Shown: positions 9,113 to 18,954, counted from the first letter of the stretch. The stretch is DNA of 64,000 nt from Erwinia endophytica (GCF_009295515.1 NZ_RQVV01000057.1:186001-250000), one strand, 5' to 3'. Translations and numbers: made by a program. The notes: generated by a model from the letters alone, not told the origin.

Positions 9113-10708
9113 TTATTTCGATGCCGCGCCGTACCACACGCGAAAACCATTCCAGGTCCAGTTTTTCACCGCCGGGTTGATGCCTGCGGTGTTGTACATC
9201 TGGAACATGATAGCTAACGGGCCTTTCTGCATCTGTTCACGTTGCAGGTCGGCGTACATGGCGACCCGTTTATTATCGTCCGGCTCCAGCAATGCGGCTT
9301 TGACCGCGTGGTTCATCGCCGGATCGTAATAGGCGGCACGCCAACTGGGATACTGCGTGGCGCGCGCCTCTTTGCGATTATCCGGGTTATAGACCAGACG
9401 GGAGGCATTGCCGTAAGCATCCGGTACGGAGGTCTGCCAGGCCATCATCGCGCTCTGGAACTCCCGTCCGCGAACCCGGCTGAACAGTTGGGCGTTAGCC
9501 ATGCGTTCCAGCGACAGTTTCACGCCGACTTTCGCGGCATTCTGTTGGATATTTTGCGCGATGGGCGCGGAATGAGGCAGCGTGCCGAAAATCACCGATG
9601 CTGAAAAACCATCGGGATAACCGGCTGCCGTCAGCAGTTGCTTCGCTTTGACCAGATCCAGCTTGAATGGCTGACCCGCTTTGGCATCCAGCGCGCCAAA
9701 CGCCCCCAGTTGCACAAAGCTGGCGCGAGGCACGCCAAGATACGGCATAACGCTTTTCGCCAGTCCGTCATAATCAATCAGGTAGCGCATGGCCAGCCGG
9801 ACGTTTTCGTTTTTGAAAACAGGATCCTCATTGTTGAAGGTCCAGAAGAACAACTGGGGTTTAAGGACCTTTTCCACCTTGACCTTGCCGCCGGCATCCA
9901 GGTTTTTCAGGTCGTCAGCGGAAAGGTCGCGGGCGATATCCACATCGCCCTGGGTCAGCAACAGGCGTTGGGTGCCGGTTTCGGCAACATGCCGGATCAG
10001 GATGCGTTTCAGGTTGGGTGGGGTACCCCAATAGTTCGCCGTGGCTTGTAGCACCACCCCTTCACCCGCATTCCAGCTCATGAGCTGATAAGGGCCGACA
10101 CAGGCGGTATGCGTGGAGAGATATTTATGTCCCAGATCGTTATTCAGCGCCTGTTTTTCTAACAAACTACGTTCCAGCAGCGTGGAGACCTCATTGGCGG
10201 CGATGGCCTGGAGCACCAGGTTGGTCGGATAGGCTTTATCGAATTTCATCACCAGGGTGGTCGCATCCGGCGCGGTGATCATCTGGTCAACATTTTCTTT
10301 GTTGAAACCATACTCTTGCAGGGTAGCGGCGTTGCCATAGCCCAGTTTTACCACCCGTTGTAGTGACCAGGCATAATCGCTGGCGCTGGCGGCGGTACCA
10401 TCAGGGAATTTCAGGTTGGGCTGCAGGTGGAACGTTATTTGCTGGCGATCAGCGGACACATCCCAACTTTTGGCCAGACTGGGCACGACTTTCTTCTCGT
10501 CCCTGGCGTCAAACGACACCAGGGTATCGCAAGTATTGAGGATTAACTCATTGGTGACCACTTCACCAATCTGGGCCGGGTCCCAGGTGCTGATCGCATC
10601 GATATTCCAGGCCATTACCAGTGAATCTGGCGGCGTGGCGGCCTGCGAAGCCGCACTGTAACAACCCACGACCAGTAGAGTGGCGGTAATCATCGGTATT
10701 TTTGGCAT
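9113..10708 (-). CDS. Extracellular solute-binding protein, family 5 (DppA/OppA-like)
   Basis: 531 residues from ATG 10708 (GGAG site 6 bases upstream). A signal peptide (MPKIPMITATLLVVGC...) precedes the mature protein, which begins near AATPPDSLVMAWNID and has the family-5 layout, including YNPDNRKEA near the C-terminus. The VVGC at residues 13-16 also fits a lipobox, so either signal peptidase I cleavage after SQA or lipidation at Cys16 is possible; I favour a soluble periplasmic protein because most Gram-negative DppA proteins are. It captures the substrate for the importer encoded 11 bases downstream. Ligand specificity cannot be predicted here; binding-pocket residues should be compared with DppA, GsiB and HbpA. 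Confidence 0.93.
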   Translation of the reverse strand: MPKIPMITATLLVVGCYSAASQAATPPDSLVMAWNIDAISTWDPAQIGEVVTNELILNTCDTLVSFDARDEKKVVPSLAKSWDVSADRQQITFHLQPNLKFPDGTAASASDYAWSLQRVVKLGYGNAATLQEYGFNKENVDQMITAPDATTLVMKFDKAYPTNLVLQAIAANEVSTLLERSLLEKQALNNDLGHKYLSTHTACVGPYQLMSWNAGEGVVLQATANYWGTPPNLKRILIRHVAETGTQRLLLTQGDVDIARDLSADDLKNLDAGGKVKVEKVLKPQLFFWTFNNEDPVFKNENVRLAMRYLIDYDGLAKSVMPYLGVPRASFVQLGAFGALDAKAGQPFKLDLVKAKQLLTAAGYPDGFSASVIFGTLPHSAPIAQNIQQNAAKVGVKLSLERMANAQLFSRVRGREFQSAMMAWQTSVPDAYGNASRLVYNPDNRKEARATQYPSWRAAYYDPAMNHAVKAALLEPDDNKRVAMYADLQREQMQKGPLAIMFQMYNTAGINPAVKNWTWNGFRVWYGAASK

Positions 10709-10721
10709 TGCTAACTCCGAA

Positions 10722-12149
10722 TTACAAGGTTTGCGGACGTGGCTGTATCGGCGGTTTAACTTCTGCCGGGATCGGGCAGTGATAAGGATTTTCCCGGGTC
10801 TGCTCAAAATGGTTTTTTTTCACCTGCGCCAGCAGAATTTTGTCGGTAAGAACATCAATGCCGGTTGCGGCCATGATTTTAGCGACATGCGTCAGACCTT
10901 TATGTGCCGCTGGCATTTTTCCCTGAGCCGTCAGTTGCCAGGAGTGGCCTGGCGTACCAATCGCCATCGTTGGCACATGCGCCTGTACGGTCGGCAACAC
11001 CCAACTGACATCCCCGACGTCAGTGGAGCCGATCATTACTTCACCGTGTGTATCCAGTGGAATGATGAAATCGCTCAGCGGCTTAGGCGCGGCGGGTTTA
11101 ATGCCTGCTTTGCGGTAATCATTGGCGATATCTTCGGCACTGAGCGAGGCCTGGATCTCGGCGGCAAAGGCCAGATCCGCCTGATCAAACGGCACGGTGC
11201 CCAGTACTTCAAAATTGCGCTGCATGGCTTCTTCCAGCGGGCGGTTGCCCAGCAGATTTGATACCGCGCTCATAATGCTGATCTCGACCTGCGTATCCGT
11301 CATCAGCGCCGCGCCCTGCGCGACCCGTTTTACCCGTTCGTTCAGTTCAAACATCGCGTGTACATCGCGTGATCGAATGGCATAACGTACTGCGGCTTTG
11401 GCCTGGACGACATTGGGGGCAATGCCGCCAGAGTCCAGCATCGCATAGTGGATACGCGAGTCCTGAGGAATATGCTCCCGCAGGTACTGTACGCCAACAT
11501 TCATCAGTTCGACGCCATCCAGAGCGCTGCGGCCAAGGTGGGGGGAGGCGGCGGCGTGAGAAGCGCGTCCGGTAAAGAAGAAGTCCATACGGGTATTCGC
11601 CAGCGAGCGGGCTTTGGCCACTTCATGCTGGCTGCTGGGGTGCCAGGTAATCGCCACGTCAACGCCATCAAACGCTCCTGCGCGCGCCATAAAGGATTTT
11701 GCCGCGCCGCCTTCTTCTGCCGGGCAACCGTAGTAACGGACACGGCCGGGGACACCGGTTTCAGCCAGCCACTCTTTTAATGCGGTGGCTGCCAGCATGG
11801 CGGCGGAACCCAGCAAATTGTGTCCGCAGCCATGCCCCTGGCCATTGCCAGGCAGCGGCGATGGGTAAGCCACGCCCGCTGCCTGGCTGAGTCCCGGCAG
11901 GGCGTCATACTCACCAAGAATGGCAATAATCGGACCGCCTTCGCCCGCTTCTCCCATGACCGCGGTTGGGATCCCGGCGACATTTTCCATCACGCGAAAG
12001 CCCTGTTGCTGCAACATGGCGGTGTGCTCCGCCACAGAACGATATTCGGTATAACAAATCTCTGGCATATCCCAGATCCGATCGCTCAGGTCACAGAATT
12101 CGGTGCGGTGCTTATCCACTAACTTCCAGACTAACGCTTTGTTTTTCAT
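10722..12149 (-). CDS. M20-family amidohydrolase (AbgB/HmrA-like)
   Basis: 475-residue metallo-amidohydrolase of peptidase family M20 (dimetal aminoacylase / p-aminobenzoyl-glutamate hydrolase group). Metal-binding motifs are visible: GHGCGHN (with ligand His), PAEEGG (catalytic and ligand Glu) and WHPSSQHE, with the dimerisation domain inserted after about residue 190 (FFFTGRASHAAASPH). No signal peptide. ATG 12149 has a GGGGA site at proper spacing and matches the family N-terminus (MKNKALVWKLVDKH); about 107 upstream in-frame codons show no family similarity. First gene of the eight-gene operon, 13 bases before the binding-protein gene. It probably hydrolyses an N-acyl or peptide-like amide bond in the imported compound. 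AbgB itself works with AbgA, which is absent here. Confidence 0.9.
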   Translation of the reverse strand: MKNKALVWKLVDKHRTEFCDLSDRIWDMPEICYTEYRSVAEHTAMLQQQGFRVMENVAGIPTAVMGEAGEGGPIIAILGEYDALPGLSQAAGVAYPSPLPGNGQGHGCGHNLLGSAAMLAATALKEWLAETGVPGRVRYYGCPAEEGGAAKSFMARAGAFDGVDVAITWHPSSQHEVAKARSLANTRMDFFFTGRASHAAASPHLGRSALDGVELMNVGVQYLREHIPQDSRIHYAMLDSGGIAPNVVQAKAAVRYAIRSRDVHAMFELNERVKRVAQGAALMTDTQVEISIMSAVSNLLGNRPLEEAMQRNFEVLGTVPFDQADLAFAAEIQASLSAEDIANDYRKAGIKPAAPKPLSDFIIPLDTHGEVMIGSTDVGDVSWVLPTVQAHVPTMAIGTPGHSWQLTAQGKMPAAHKGLTHVAKIMAATGIDVLTDKILLAQVKKNHFEQTRENPYHCPIPAEVKPPIQPRPQTL

Positions 12150-12286
12150 GGTTGTCCCCAGAGAAGATGATTGGGTAAGAAACGGGTCTGCGATGACCCG
12201 GCTGGTTTCAGCATGCAAGAGAAAAGCGGTTAAATACCAATGAGCAATTTGACTGACCCATTCCAAAACTGCATAGTTTTTCCGCA
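12150..12286 (-). promoter_or_regulatory. Leader region of the amidohydrolase-ABC operon
   Basis: This 137-base gap between the LysR gene and the first structural gene is the only sizeable gap in the block, so the operon promoter and LysR site are expected here. On the minus strand I see no convincing -35/-10 pair at 16-18 base spacing and no clear T-N11-A palindrome. Placement rests on gene arrangement only. Confidence 0.4.
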
Positions 12287-13204
12287 TCAGGCGGGCGACG
12301 GGATTTTCTCGCTGTCCGCGGCGCACTGCCATAACAGTCTGGCGGATTCGGCGCGCAGGACCGGCTGGCGATACAGGCGGATATCCAGCGGCACATCCCA
12401 GCTGGTGTTTCCCGCCCGCACCAGCGCGCCGCTTTCCAGCTCCGCTTGCAACAGGCTTTCCGGTAGCCATGCCACCCCGCTCCCGGCCATGGTCATGGCT
12501 TTCAGGTTAATCGACATCCCATTTTCATAGATAGCCACCAATGGCAGCGACTGAATGGCTTCCGAGCGCGCCAGGGCATGGGCAAAGAAAGAGTGATCGC
12601 CATAACTGAGAAAGGGAATCGGCTCGTTGCTGACGCCGACGGCATAGAGCGGTTTACCTGTGCTGTCCGGGCGGCACACTGCAATGGCGCGTTCTGTCCC
12701 CAGTGACAACATTGGGTAGTGTTGCAACTGCTGAATCAATGCCACTGAGTCATGGGCATAGGTCAACAGGAAATCGGTTTCGTTGCCATGAAGTAGGGCT
12801 ATCTGTTCAACGAAAGTCGGTTTCTGGTCACAGAGCCGGATGTAGCCTAATGGCTGTCGCTGTTTAAGCTGCTCTATCCAGGTGGGGAAAAAGGTCAGCG
12901 ACAGCGTGTTTAACATGGCGAAACGTAATACTGAGGTGCGTTTTTCATAGCGCCGGTGCAAATCGCTGCGCAGATGATTGATGGCGAATACCGTTTCACT
13001 GGCGGTGAGCAGGAAAGCCTGTCCCTCAGGGGTTAAGGTCACTGGGTAGGTTTTACGATCGAATAACGGCACGCCCAACCACGCTTCCAACTGGCGGATC
13101 CGGCGACTGAGTGCTGATTGGGTAATGTGCCGTTCATCGGCGGCACGGGTGAAGGTACAACAGCGTGCAATGCTCAGAAAATCTTCAAACCATTTCAATT
13201 CCAT
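12287..13204 (-). CDS. LysR-family transcriptional regulator (HypT/YjiE-like)
   Basis: 305 residues. N-terminal winged helix-turn-helix at about 1-60 with AADERHITQSALSRRIRQLE as recognition helix region, then an effector-binding domain. The opening MELKWFEDFLSIARCCTFTRAA and the C-terminal GSGVAWLPESLLQAEL resemble E. coli HypT (YjiE/QseD) and its relatives. ATG 13204 gives the normal LysR start; upstream in-frame codons do not match the family. Unusually for LysR, it is oriented the same way as the operon it precedes, separated by 137 bases. The likely regulated target is the amidohydrolase-ABC operon downstream; this is inference from position. Confidence 0.9.
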   Translation of the reverse strand: MELKWFEDFLSIARCCTFTRAADERHITQSALSRRIRQLEAWLGVPLFDRKTYPVTLTPEGQAFLLTASETVFAINHLRSDLHRRYEKRTSVLRFAMLNTLSLTFFPTWIEQLKQRQPLGYIRLCDQKPTFVEQIALLHGNETDFLLTYAHDSVALIQQLQHYPMLSLGTERAIAVCRPDSTGKPLYAVGVSNEPIPFLSYGDHSFFAHALARSEAIQSLPLVAIYENGMSINLKAMTMAGSGVAWLPESLLQAELESGALVRAGNTSWDVPLDIRLYRQPVLRAESARLLWQCAADSEKIPSPA

Positions 13205-13411
13205 AATAAAGCCTCGTTCTGGATGAAAAGGGAAGGGACGACTGAGATCAGCAACACGCAAAAAGCGCGCCACTGTGCGAAAAGGCCAGGCAAGCGCTGT
13301 TATTCGTCGGACAGGCTGCGATAATGCGAGGTATTCCTGACTGAACGCGCAAAGAGCGCAGAAAATGCACTATGGCTGTGCATTACGGTTGGCTGGCAAG
13401 AGGACAACAGA

Positions 13412-13774
13412 GTGGAATATGAGTTTTTACGCGACCTCGCCGGTGGGGTGACGGTCTCGATGTCAATGGGGCATGAAGCGGCGGCTCACTGGTTTAATGA
13501 AGAGGTGCAAGGCGACCTGGCGGTATTGGATGAGGTGGAAGCCGCCGTGGCGGCGGTGAAAGGCAGTGAGCGGCAGTGGCAGCGGGTAGGGCATGAGTAC
13601 ACGCTGTGGCTGGATGAAGAAGAAGTGATTATCCGCGCCAATCAGCTCAGTTTTACGGGCGATGAGATGGAAGAAGGGATGAGTTACTACGATGAAGAAA
13701 GCCTGTGCTTCTGTGGCGTGGAAGATTTTCTGGCGGTTGCCGCCGCTTACCGGGCTTTTTTACAAGGGCGTTAG
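13412..13774 (+). CDS. yacL: UPF0231 family protein YacL
   Basis: 120 residues, exactly the length of E. coli YacL, opening [22 protein letters not shown] and ending with the conserved [17 protein letters not shown]. It is acidic, with no membrane segment or signal. Starts with GTG at 13412 behind an AGAGGA site. Function unknown. In E. coli it follows acnB directly; here the 10-kb operon lies between them, marking 3253-13204 as an insertion relative to that order. Confidence 0.95.
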   Translation: MEYEFLRDLAGGVTVSMSMGHEAAAHWFNEEVQGDLAVLDEVEAAVAAVKGSERQWQRVGHEYTLWLDEEEVIIRANQLSFTGDEMEEGMSYYDEESLCFCGVEDFLAVAAAYRAFLQGR

Positions 13775-13825
13775 TCCGGTTTAATGCGTTAATGTCGGGT
13801 TGTTCATTGGTGGTGGCAGACTGGA

Positions 13826-14503
13826 TCACAGCATAAAACGGTAACCGATCCCGGTTTCGGTCAGCAGATGCTGTGGACGCGCTGGGTCTCTCTCCAGCTT
13901 TTGACGCAGATGGCCCATATAGATACGCAGATAATGGCTGTGTTCAACGGCGTTAGGGCCCCACACATGATTTAGCAGTTGGCGCTGGGTCAGGACCTTA
14001 CCGTGGTTGTTGAGTAACGTGGCGAGCAGGCGAAATTCGATAGGCGTAAGATGGATTTGTTCCTCGCCACGGGTGATACGACGGGAGGACAGGTCAACGT
14101 TAATGGCGGAAAATTGATACACCGGTTGCGGATCAAGTGTGCCGGGATGGCGGCGAAGCGCTACGCGCAGTCGGGCCTGCAGCTCACCAACACCAAAAGG
14201 TTTACTCAGATAATCATCTGCGCCCGCGTCCAGCGCGGCGATTTTTACCTGTTCGTCACTGCGGGCCGACAGGACAATTATCGGTATTGGGCTCCATTGG
14301 CGAAAATCACGGATAAAGTCGATACCATCGCCATCTGGCAATCCGAGGTCGAGGATCACCAGATCAGGCTTGCGGGTGGCGGCTTCGAGCAAACCACGCT
14401 GTAACGTTTCCGCTTCAAACACGCGCAACGCTTGATCTTCCAGAGCTGTGCGCAGAAAGCGACGAATCGCTTTTTCATCCTCGATAATCAGAACCGATAT
14501 CAT
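13826..14503 (-). CDS. kdpE: Response regulator KdpE
   Basis: 225-residue OmpR/PhoB-family regulator that activates kdpFABC when potassium is limiting. Receiver domain at 1-120 with the acidic pair EDE at 7-9, phospho-acceptor Asp52 (LVILDLGLPDGDG) and Lys in LSKPF; winged-helix DNA-binding domain at about 130-225 ending GIGYRFML. Overlaps kdpD by 4 bases, the usual coupling. A sequence matching the KdpE operator lies upstream of kdpF at 20810-20832. The protein looks complete, in contrast to its partner kinase. Confidence 0.96.
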   Translation of the reverse strand: MISVLIIEDEKAIRRFLRTALEDQALRVFEAETLQRGLLEAATRKPDLVILDLGLPDGDGIDFIRDFRQWSPIPIIVLSARSDEQVKIAALDAGADDYLSKPFGVGELQARLRVALRRHPGTLDPQPVYQFSAINVDLSSRRITRGEEQIHLTPIEFRLLATLLNNHGKVLTQRQLLNHVWGPNAVEHSHYLRIYMGHLRQKLERDPARPQHLLTETGIGYRFML

Positions 14504-16248
14504 ATTATCTCACTCATTTCAGGCAACTCAGGGGACGGGGTGAGCGGTAGTACCACGTGGAAGCTGGCTCCGCCTTCTGGTCGATTGACGGCGTAAATAT
14601 GACCGCCATGTACTCCGACGATTGCCTGACAGATGGCGAGTCCCAGACCCACGCCAGGAATGGCTGATTCTTTATTACCGCGCGTAAATTTATCAAAAAT
14701 AAGTTGTTCTTTGCCTGGCGGAAGGCCAGGGCCGTTATCCCATATTTCCAGGTCCAGCTTGTCCGCCATTGATGTCGCGCGCAGTCCGGTCTCGCCCTGC
14801 GAACCGGCATATTTGACCGCGTTTTCCAGCAAATTGATCAGCACGCGTTCGAACAGCGGGCCATCCACGTTAATGAGCATCAGCGGATCCGGCAGGGTGA
14901 GAGCGATGTGTCGTCCGCCCAGCCCCGGTTCGAGCATTTTCAGCGCGCTGCCGACCACCTCTTCCAGCGTAAGCCATTCCCTGTGAAGGCTGAATCCCCC
15001 GGACTGGATACGGGCCATATCCAGCAGATTGTTGACCAGCCGCGTGGTATTCAGTACGTACTGGCGAATTTCGTTAGCCTGCGGCGCATGTCTCGAACCT
15101 TCGCGCGTTAAATCCAGCGTCAGGATTTCCGCCTGGCCAAACAGCACGGTCAGCGGCGTCCGCAGATCGTGAGAGAGGGCTGCCAGTAGCGAATTACGCA
15201 GTTGTTCTCGCTCGCTGGATAATCGCGACTGTTCCTCGCTGGCCGTCAGGAACAGCCGGTCCAGCGTGGTGGCGATCAGCAGCGTAATGGTTTCCAGCAG
15301 ACGCTGCTGCTCCGGGAGCATTAACTGGCGCAGATTATCTGGAGCAATGATCAACAGGCCGAATATTTTCTCGGGGGTACGTAGCGGTAAAATTTGATAG
15401 GACACGCCGGGTAATGTATGGGTCCCGGCGCCGGCGGGCTGGCCTTTATCAAAGCTCCAGCGGGCAATGGCTTCATCCCAGTTCGTGGGTGGGTCCTGAG
15501 ACGATAGGGCGCTTAATACGCCGTGGTTATCAGGAAGCAGCACCTGACAGCGGGCCTGAAAGGTATTATTGATAAATTGTATGCTGGTGGTCGCAATGTC
15601 CTGCGGCGTACGGTTGTCCGCCAGGGCTTTGGACACTTCGTATAAATGGCGGGTGCGCTGTTCACGGTAACGAGCGATTCGCGCCTGGTAGCGAACCCCG
15701 GCGGTCAGATTGCCAATCACCAGCCCGACGGTGAGCATGACGCCGAAAGTCAGTAGATACTGCGCGTCAAAAACCGCCAGCGAGCCCCTGGGCGCAATAA
15801 AGAACAGGTCGAAGCTGATGACGTTGATGATGGTCGCCAGGACCGATGGCCAGCGCCCGTAAAACAGCGCGACGATGACGACGCCTGCCAGATAAATCAT
15901 CACCAGATTGGCTGCGTCAAAGGCGACCAGCCACTGACTGGCGATAAAGCTGATAACCGTGCAAAGCAGTACCGCCACCGCGCAGCCACAGAGCTGAACG
16001 CGCCATTTTTCGCTCAGACTCCGTGTATCGGATCTTTTGGCGGCCGTCTCCCGGTGTCCATGTGTTTCCACGACGCCGACCAATACGTCCATACCCTGCG
16101 ATTGCAGGTGCTGGGCCTCCTGGAGCATGGCGTAGGTTTTTCCCACTCCGGCACAGGCGGCAAAGAAGGTTTTCAGTTTTCCGCGCGGCTGGCGGCTGAC
16201 CTTCTCCAGCCGTTTATCCGGGTTGGGGCGTAGCGGCTCCTCGGTCAT
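14500..16248 (-). CDS. kdpD: Sensor kinase KdpD with large internal deletion
   Basis: 582 residues from ATG 16248 (AAGGAT site), against 894 in E. coli. Residues 1-70 align with the KdpD N-terminus, including Walker A at 33-38 (AGVGKT) and VVETHG at 59-64. After TAAK (68-71) the protein jumps to the segment just before the first membrane helix (SLSEKWRVQ). About 310 residues are missing in frame: the rest of the KdpD sensor domain with its Walker B, and the USP-like domain. Kept intact are four membrane helices, the GAF-like region, the histidine box SHDLRTPLT and the ATPase motifs NLLENAVKYA, DNGPGL and GVGLGLAI. The kinase core should work; N-terminal nucleotide/ligand control should be lost or altered. 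Junction near 16036. An alternative start at 16296 would overlap kdpC. Confidence 0.93.
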   Translation of the reverse strand: MTEEPLRPNPDKRLEKVSRQPRGKLKTFFAACAGVGKTYAMLQEAQHLQSQGMDVLVGVVETHGHRETAAKRSDTRSLSEKWRVQLCGCAVAVLLCTVISFIASQWLVAFDAANLVMIYLAGVVIVALFYGRWPSVLATIINVISFDLFFIAPRGSLAVFDAQYLLTFGVMLTVGLVIGNLTAGVRYQARIARYREQRTRHLYEVSKALADNRTPQDIATTSIQFINNTFQARCQVLLPDNHGVLSALSSQDPPTNWDEAIARWSFDKGQPAGAGTHTLPGVSYQILPLRTPEKIFGLLIIAPDNLRQLMLPEQQRLLETITLLIATTLDRLFLTASEEQSRLSSEREQLRNSLLAALSHDLRTPLTVLFGQAEILTLDLTREGSRHAPQANEIRQYVLNTTRLVNNLLDMARIQSGGFSLHREWLTLEEVVGSALKMLEPGLGGRHIALTLPDPLMLINVDGPLFERVLINLLENAVKYAGSQGETGLRATSMADKLDLEIWDNGPGLPPGKEQLIFDKFTRGNKESAIPGVGLGLAICQAIVGVHGGHIYAVNRPEGGASFHVVLPLTPSPELPEMSEII

Positions 16249-16292
16249 AACACATCCTTTATTGCCAGGGGGATAATCTGTTGCGCCATCCA

Positions 16293-16880
16293 TCATTCGT
16301 CTGTTGCGCGAGACGGGAGATCATCCAGCGCCAGGTTCAGTTCAATAACATTGACCACCGGGTTGCCGATAAAATTCACCAGCGGTGTTGAAGTCTGCTC
16401 CGCCACCAACTGTAAGACCTGCCCGACGGGCAAATTTCTTGCCTGCGCCACCCGTGTTACCTGCCACAGGATAGCGCTGGGCGTCAGCTGCGGATCCAGG
16501 CCACTGGCGGAGGTGGTGAGCAGTTCGATCGGAATACCCGATGGCGCCAGCGGATTTGCGGCCCGTAGGGCGGCAACGCGGGTTTTAATTTGCTGATCCA
16601 GTTCCGGATTGCTGCCTGCCAGGTTGCTGCCGCCCGATGCCATTGTATTATAGGGGCTTCCCGCTGTGGCTGAAGGTCGACCCTGGAAATATTTCGCCGC
16701 GGTAAAATTTTGGCCGATCAGCGATGAACCACGAATCTGACCCTGTTCGATAATTAACGAGCCGTTGGCCTGTTGCGCAAAACACCACTGGGCAGACAGG
16801 GTGGTTACCAGTGGGTACAGGCCACCGGTAATTAATGTTAGTACGATCAGCAACCGTAAAGCCGGGCGTAACGTCGCCAT
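16293..16880 (-). CDS. kdpC: Potassium-transporting ATPase subunit C
   Basis: 195 residues with one N-terminal membrane helix (about 8-28) and a periplasmic body, the standard KdpC architecture. Conserved stretches [20 protein letters not shown] and the C-terminal [11 protein letters not shown] are present. KdpC acts as assembly and affinity partner of KdpA/KdpB in the high-affinity potassium pump. It follows kdpB by 12 bases and is 44 bases ahead of kdpD. Confidence 0.96.
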   Translation of the reverse strand: MATLRPALRLLIVLTLITGGLYPLVTTLSAQWCFAQQANGSLIIEQGQIRGSSLIGQNFTAAKYFQGRPSATAGSPYNTMASGGSNLAGSNPELDQQIKTRVAALRAANPLAPSGIPIELLTTSASGLDPQLTPSAILWQVTRVAQARNLPVGQVLQLVAEQTSTPLVNFIGNPVVNVIELNLALDDLPSRATDE

Positions 16881-16892
16881 TTTAATCTCCTC

Positions 16893-18941
16893 TTAAACCA
16901 GGTCGCACAGGGTCAACATTACATCAATGATTTTGATACCGATAAACGGTACCACCAGCCCGCCGAGGCCGTAGACCAACAGGTTACGGCGCAACATAGC
17001 GGCGGCGTTTAGCGGCCGATAGCCGATTCCTTTCAGTGCCAGAGGGATCAGGAAAATAATGATCAGCGCGTTGAAAATTACCGCGCTCAGGATAGCCGAG
17101 TCGGGGGAGTGCAGATGCATGACATTCAGCACATTAAGCTGCGGATAGGTCGCCGCAAAGGCTGCCGGAATGATGGCGAAATATTTCGCCACGTCATTGG
17201 CAATACTGAACGTGGTTAATGAGCCGCGGGTCATTAACATTTGTTTACCGATATGCACCACTTCAATCAGTTTGGTGGGGTTAGAGTCCAGATCCACCAT
17301 ATTTCCGGCCTCTTTAGCGGCCTGAGTCCCCGAATTCATGGCCACCGCGACGTCGGCCTGGGCAAGCGCTGGGGCATCGTTGGTGCCGTCGCCGGTCATG
17401 GCCACCAGACGTCCTTCGGTCTGGTATTGACGGATCAGCGCCAACTTAGCTTCTGGCGTGGCTTCGGCAAGATAATCATCCACGCCCGCTTCTGCGGCGA
17501 TCGCAGCGGCGGTCAGTCGGTTATCTCCAGTGATCATCACCGTTTTAATCCCCATCTGACGCAGTTGAGCAAAACGTTCTTTAATTCCTTCTTTTACAAT
17601 ATCGTTCAGCGCAATAACGCCGAGTACCGTCGTGCCCTCGGCAACCACTAGCGGCGTGCCGCCCTGGCGTGCGACCCCTTCAACCAGCTTAGTCACCGGT
17701 GCTGGAAAGAGACCGTTATTCGCCTCAATGTAGTGACGAATGGCATCCTCCGCACCTTTACGGATAATGCGATCTTGCATATTGATACCGCTCATCCGGG
17801 TTTGCGCGGTAAAGGGGACAAAGGTGGCGAGCCGGGTCTGTATGTTATGTTCACCTGGATGAAAACGCTGACAGGCAAGCGCGACAATACTGCGGCCTTC
17901 CGGGGTTTCATCGGCAAGAGAAGCCAGTCGTGCAGCATCAGCAAGTATTTTTTCATCTATGCCGGGGGCGGGTAGAAATGCGCATGCCTGGCGATTGCCG
18001 AGCGTAATGGTGCCGGTTTTGTCCAGCAGCAGCACGTCCACGTCACCCGCGGCTTCAACGGCTCGACCACTGGTAGCGATGACGTTCGCCCCGAGCATAC
18101 GGCTCATGCCCGCGACGCCGATAGCGGAAAGCAGACCGCCAATCGTGGTTGGGATCAGGCAAATCAGCAATGCTATCAGCACCGTCACGCTGACGGCTGT
18201 ACCGCCGTATTGAGAAAATGGCCACAGGGTAGCGGTTGCCAGTAAAAAGATAATGGTTAATGCTAGCAACAGGATGGTCAGGGCGATTTCATTCGGTGTT
18301 TTACGGCGCTGTGCGCCTTCAACCATCGCAATCATGTGGTCGAGAAACGTTTCGCCAGGATTAACGCTGCACTGTACGATCAGCCAGTCGGAAAGGATCC
18401 CTGTCCCGCCGGTTACCGAGGAAAAGTCGCCGCCTGACTCGCGGATAACCGGCGCGGATTCGCCGGTTATCGCGCTTTCGTCCACTGAGGCGGCGCCTTC
18501 CAGCACTTCGCCATCACACGGAATGATATCGCCTGCGATAACCAGCACCACGTCGCCTTTGCGCAAATCCGCCGCCGGAATGCGTTCCTGTGGCGCGTGG
18601 TACTGTGGCGTGCGAAGCTTGCGCGCCCAACTGGTTTTATTGATGTTTTTCAGACTGTTGGCTTGAGCTTTGCTACGCCCTTCCGCCAATGCTTCGGCGA
18701 AGTTGGCGAACAACACGGTACACCATAACCACCCGCTGATGGCGGCGGTAAACAGCGCATTGCCTTGCAGTTTGTCACTGAACATCGCGATTGCCAGCAG
18801 CGTGGTCATCATGCTGCCGACCCAGACGATAAACATCACGGGATTATGCCACTGCACCTGCGGCATGAGCTTCTTAAAAGCATCAATGAGCGCCGGGTGG
18901 ATCAATCCGGGGGCAAACAGCGTCGGTTGTTTACGGTTCAT
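16893..18941 (-). CDS. kdpB: Potassium-transporting ATPase, ATP-binding subunit B
   Basis: 682 residues, the exact E. coli length. P-type ATPase with phosphorylation motif DKTGTIT, actuator TGES (AITGESAPV), nucleotide-binding KGAEDAI and hinge [22 protein letters not shown] split across the P domain. Seven membrane helices are visible in the usual places. It energises KdpA; inhibition in E. coli is by phosphorylation of the TGES serine, which is conserved here. Thirteen bases separate it from kdpA. Confidence 0.98.
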   Translation of the reverse strand: MNRKQPTLFAPGLIHPALIDAFKKLMPQVQWHNPVMFIVWVGSMMTTLLAIAMFSDKLQGNALFTAAISGWLWCTVLFANFAEALAEGRSKAQANSLKNINKTSWARKLRTPQYHAPQERIPAADLRKGDVVLVIAGDIIPCDGEVLEGAASVDESAITGESAPVIRESGGDFSSVTGGTGILSDWLIVQCSVNPGETFLDHMIAMVEGAQRRKTPNEIALTILLLALTIIFLLATATLWPFSQYGGTAVSVTVLIALLICLIPTTIGGLLSAIGVAGMSRMLGANVIATSGRAVEAAGDVDVLLLDKTGTITLGNRQACAFLPAPGIDEKILADAARLASLADETPEGRSIVALACQRFHPGEHNIQTRLATFVPFTAQTRMSGINMQDRIIRKGAEDAIRHYIEANNGLFPAPVTKLVEGVARQGGTPLVVAEGTTVLGVIALNDIVKEGIKERFAQLRQMGIKTVMITGDNRLTAAAIAAEAGVDDYLAEATPEAKLALIRQYQTEGRLVAMTGDGTNDAPALAQADVAVAMNSGTQAAKEAGNMVDLDSNPTKLIEVVHIGKQMLMTRGSLTTFSIANDVAKYFAIIPAAFAATYPQLNVLNVMHLHSPDSAILSAVIFNALIIIFLIPLALKGIGYRPLNAAAMLRRNLLVYGLGGLVVPFIGIKIIDVMLTLCDLV

Positions 18942-18954
18942 GGCTGCCTCGTTA

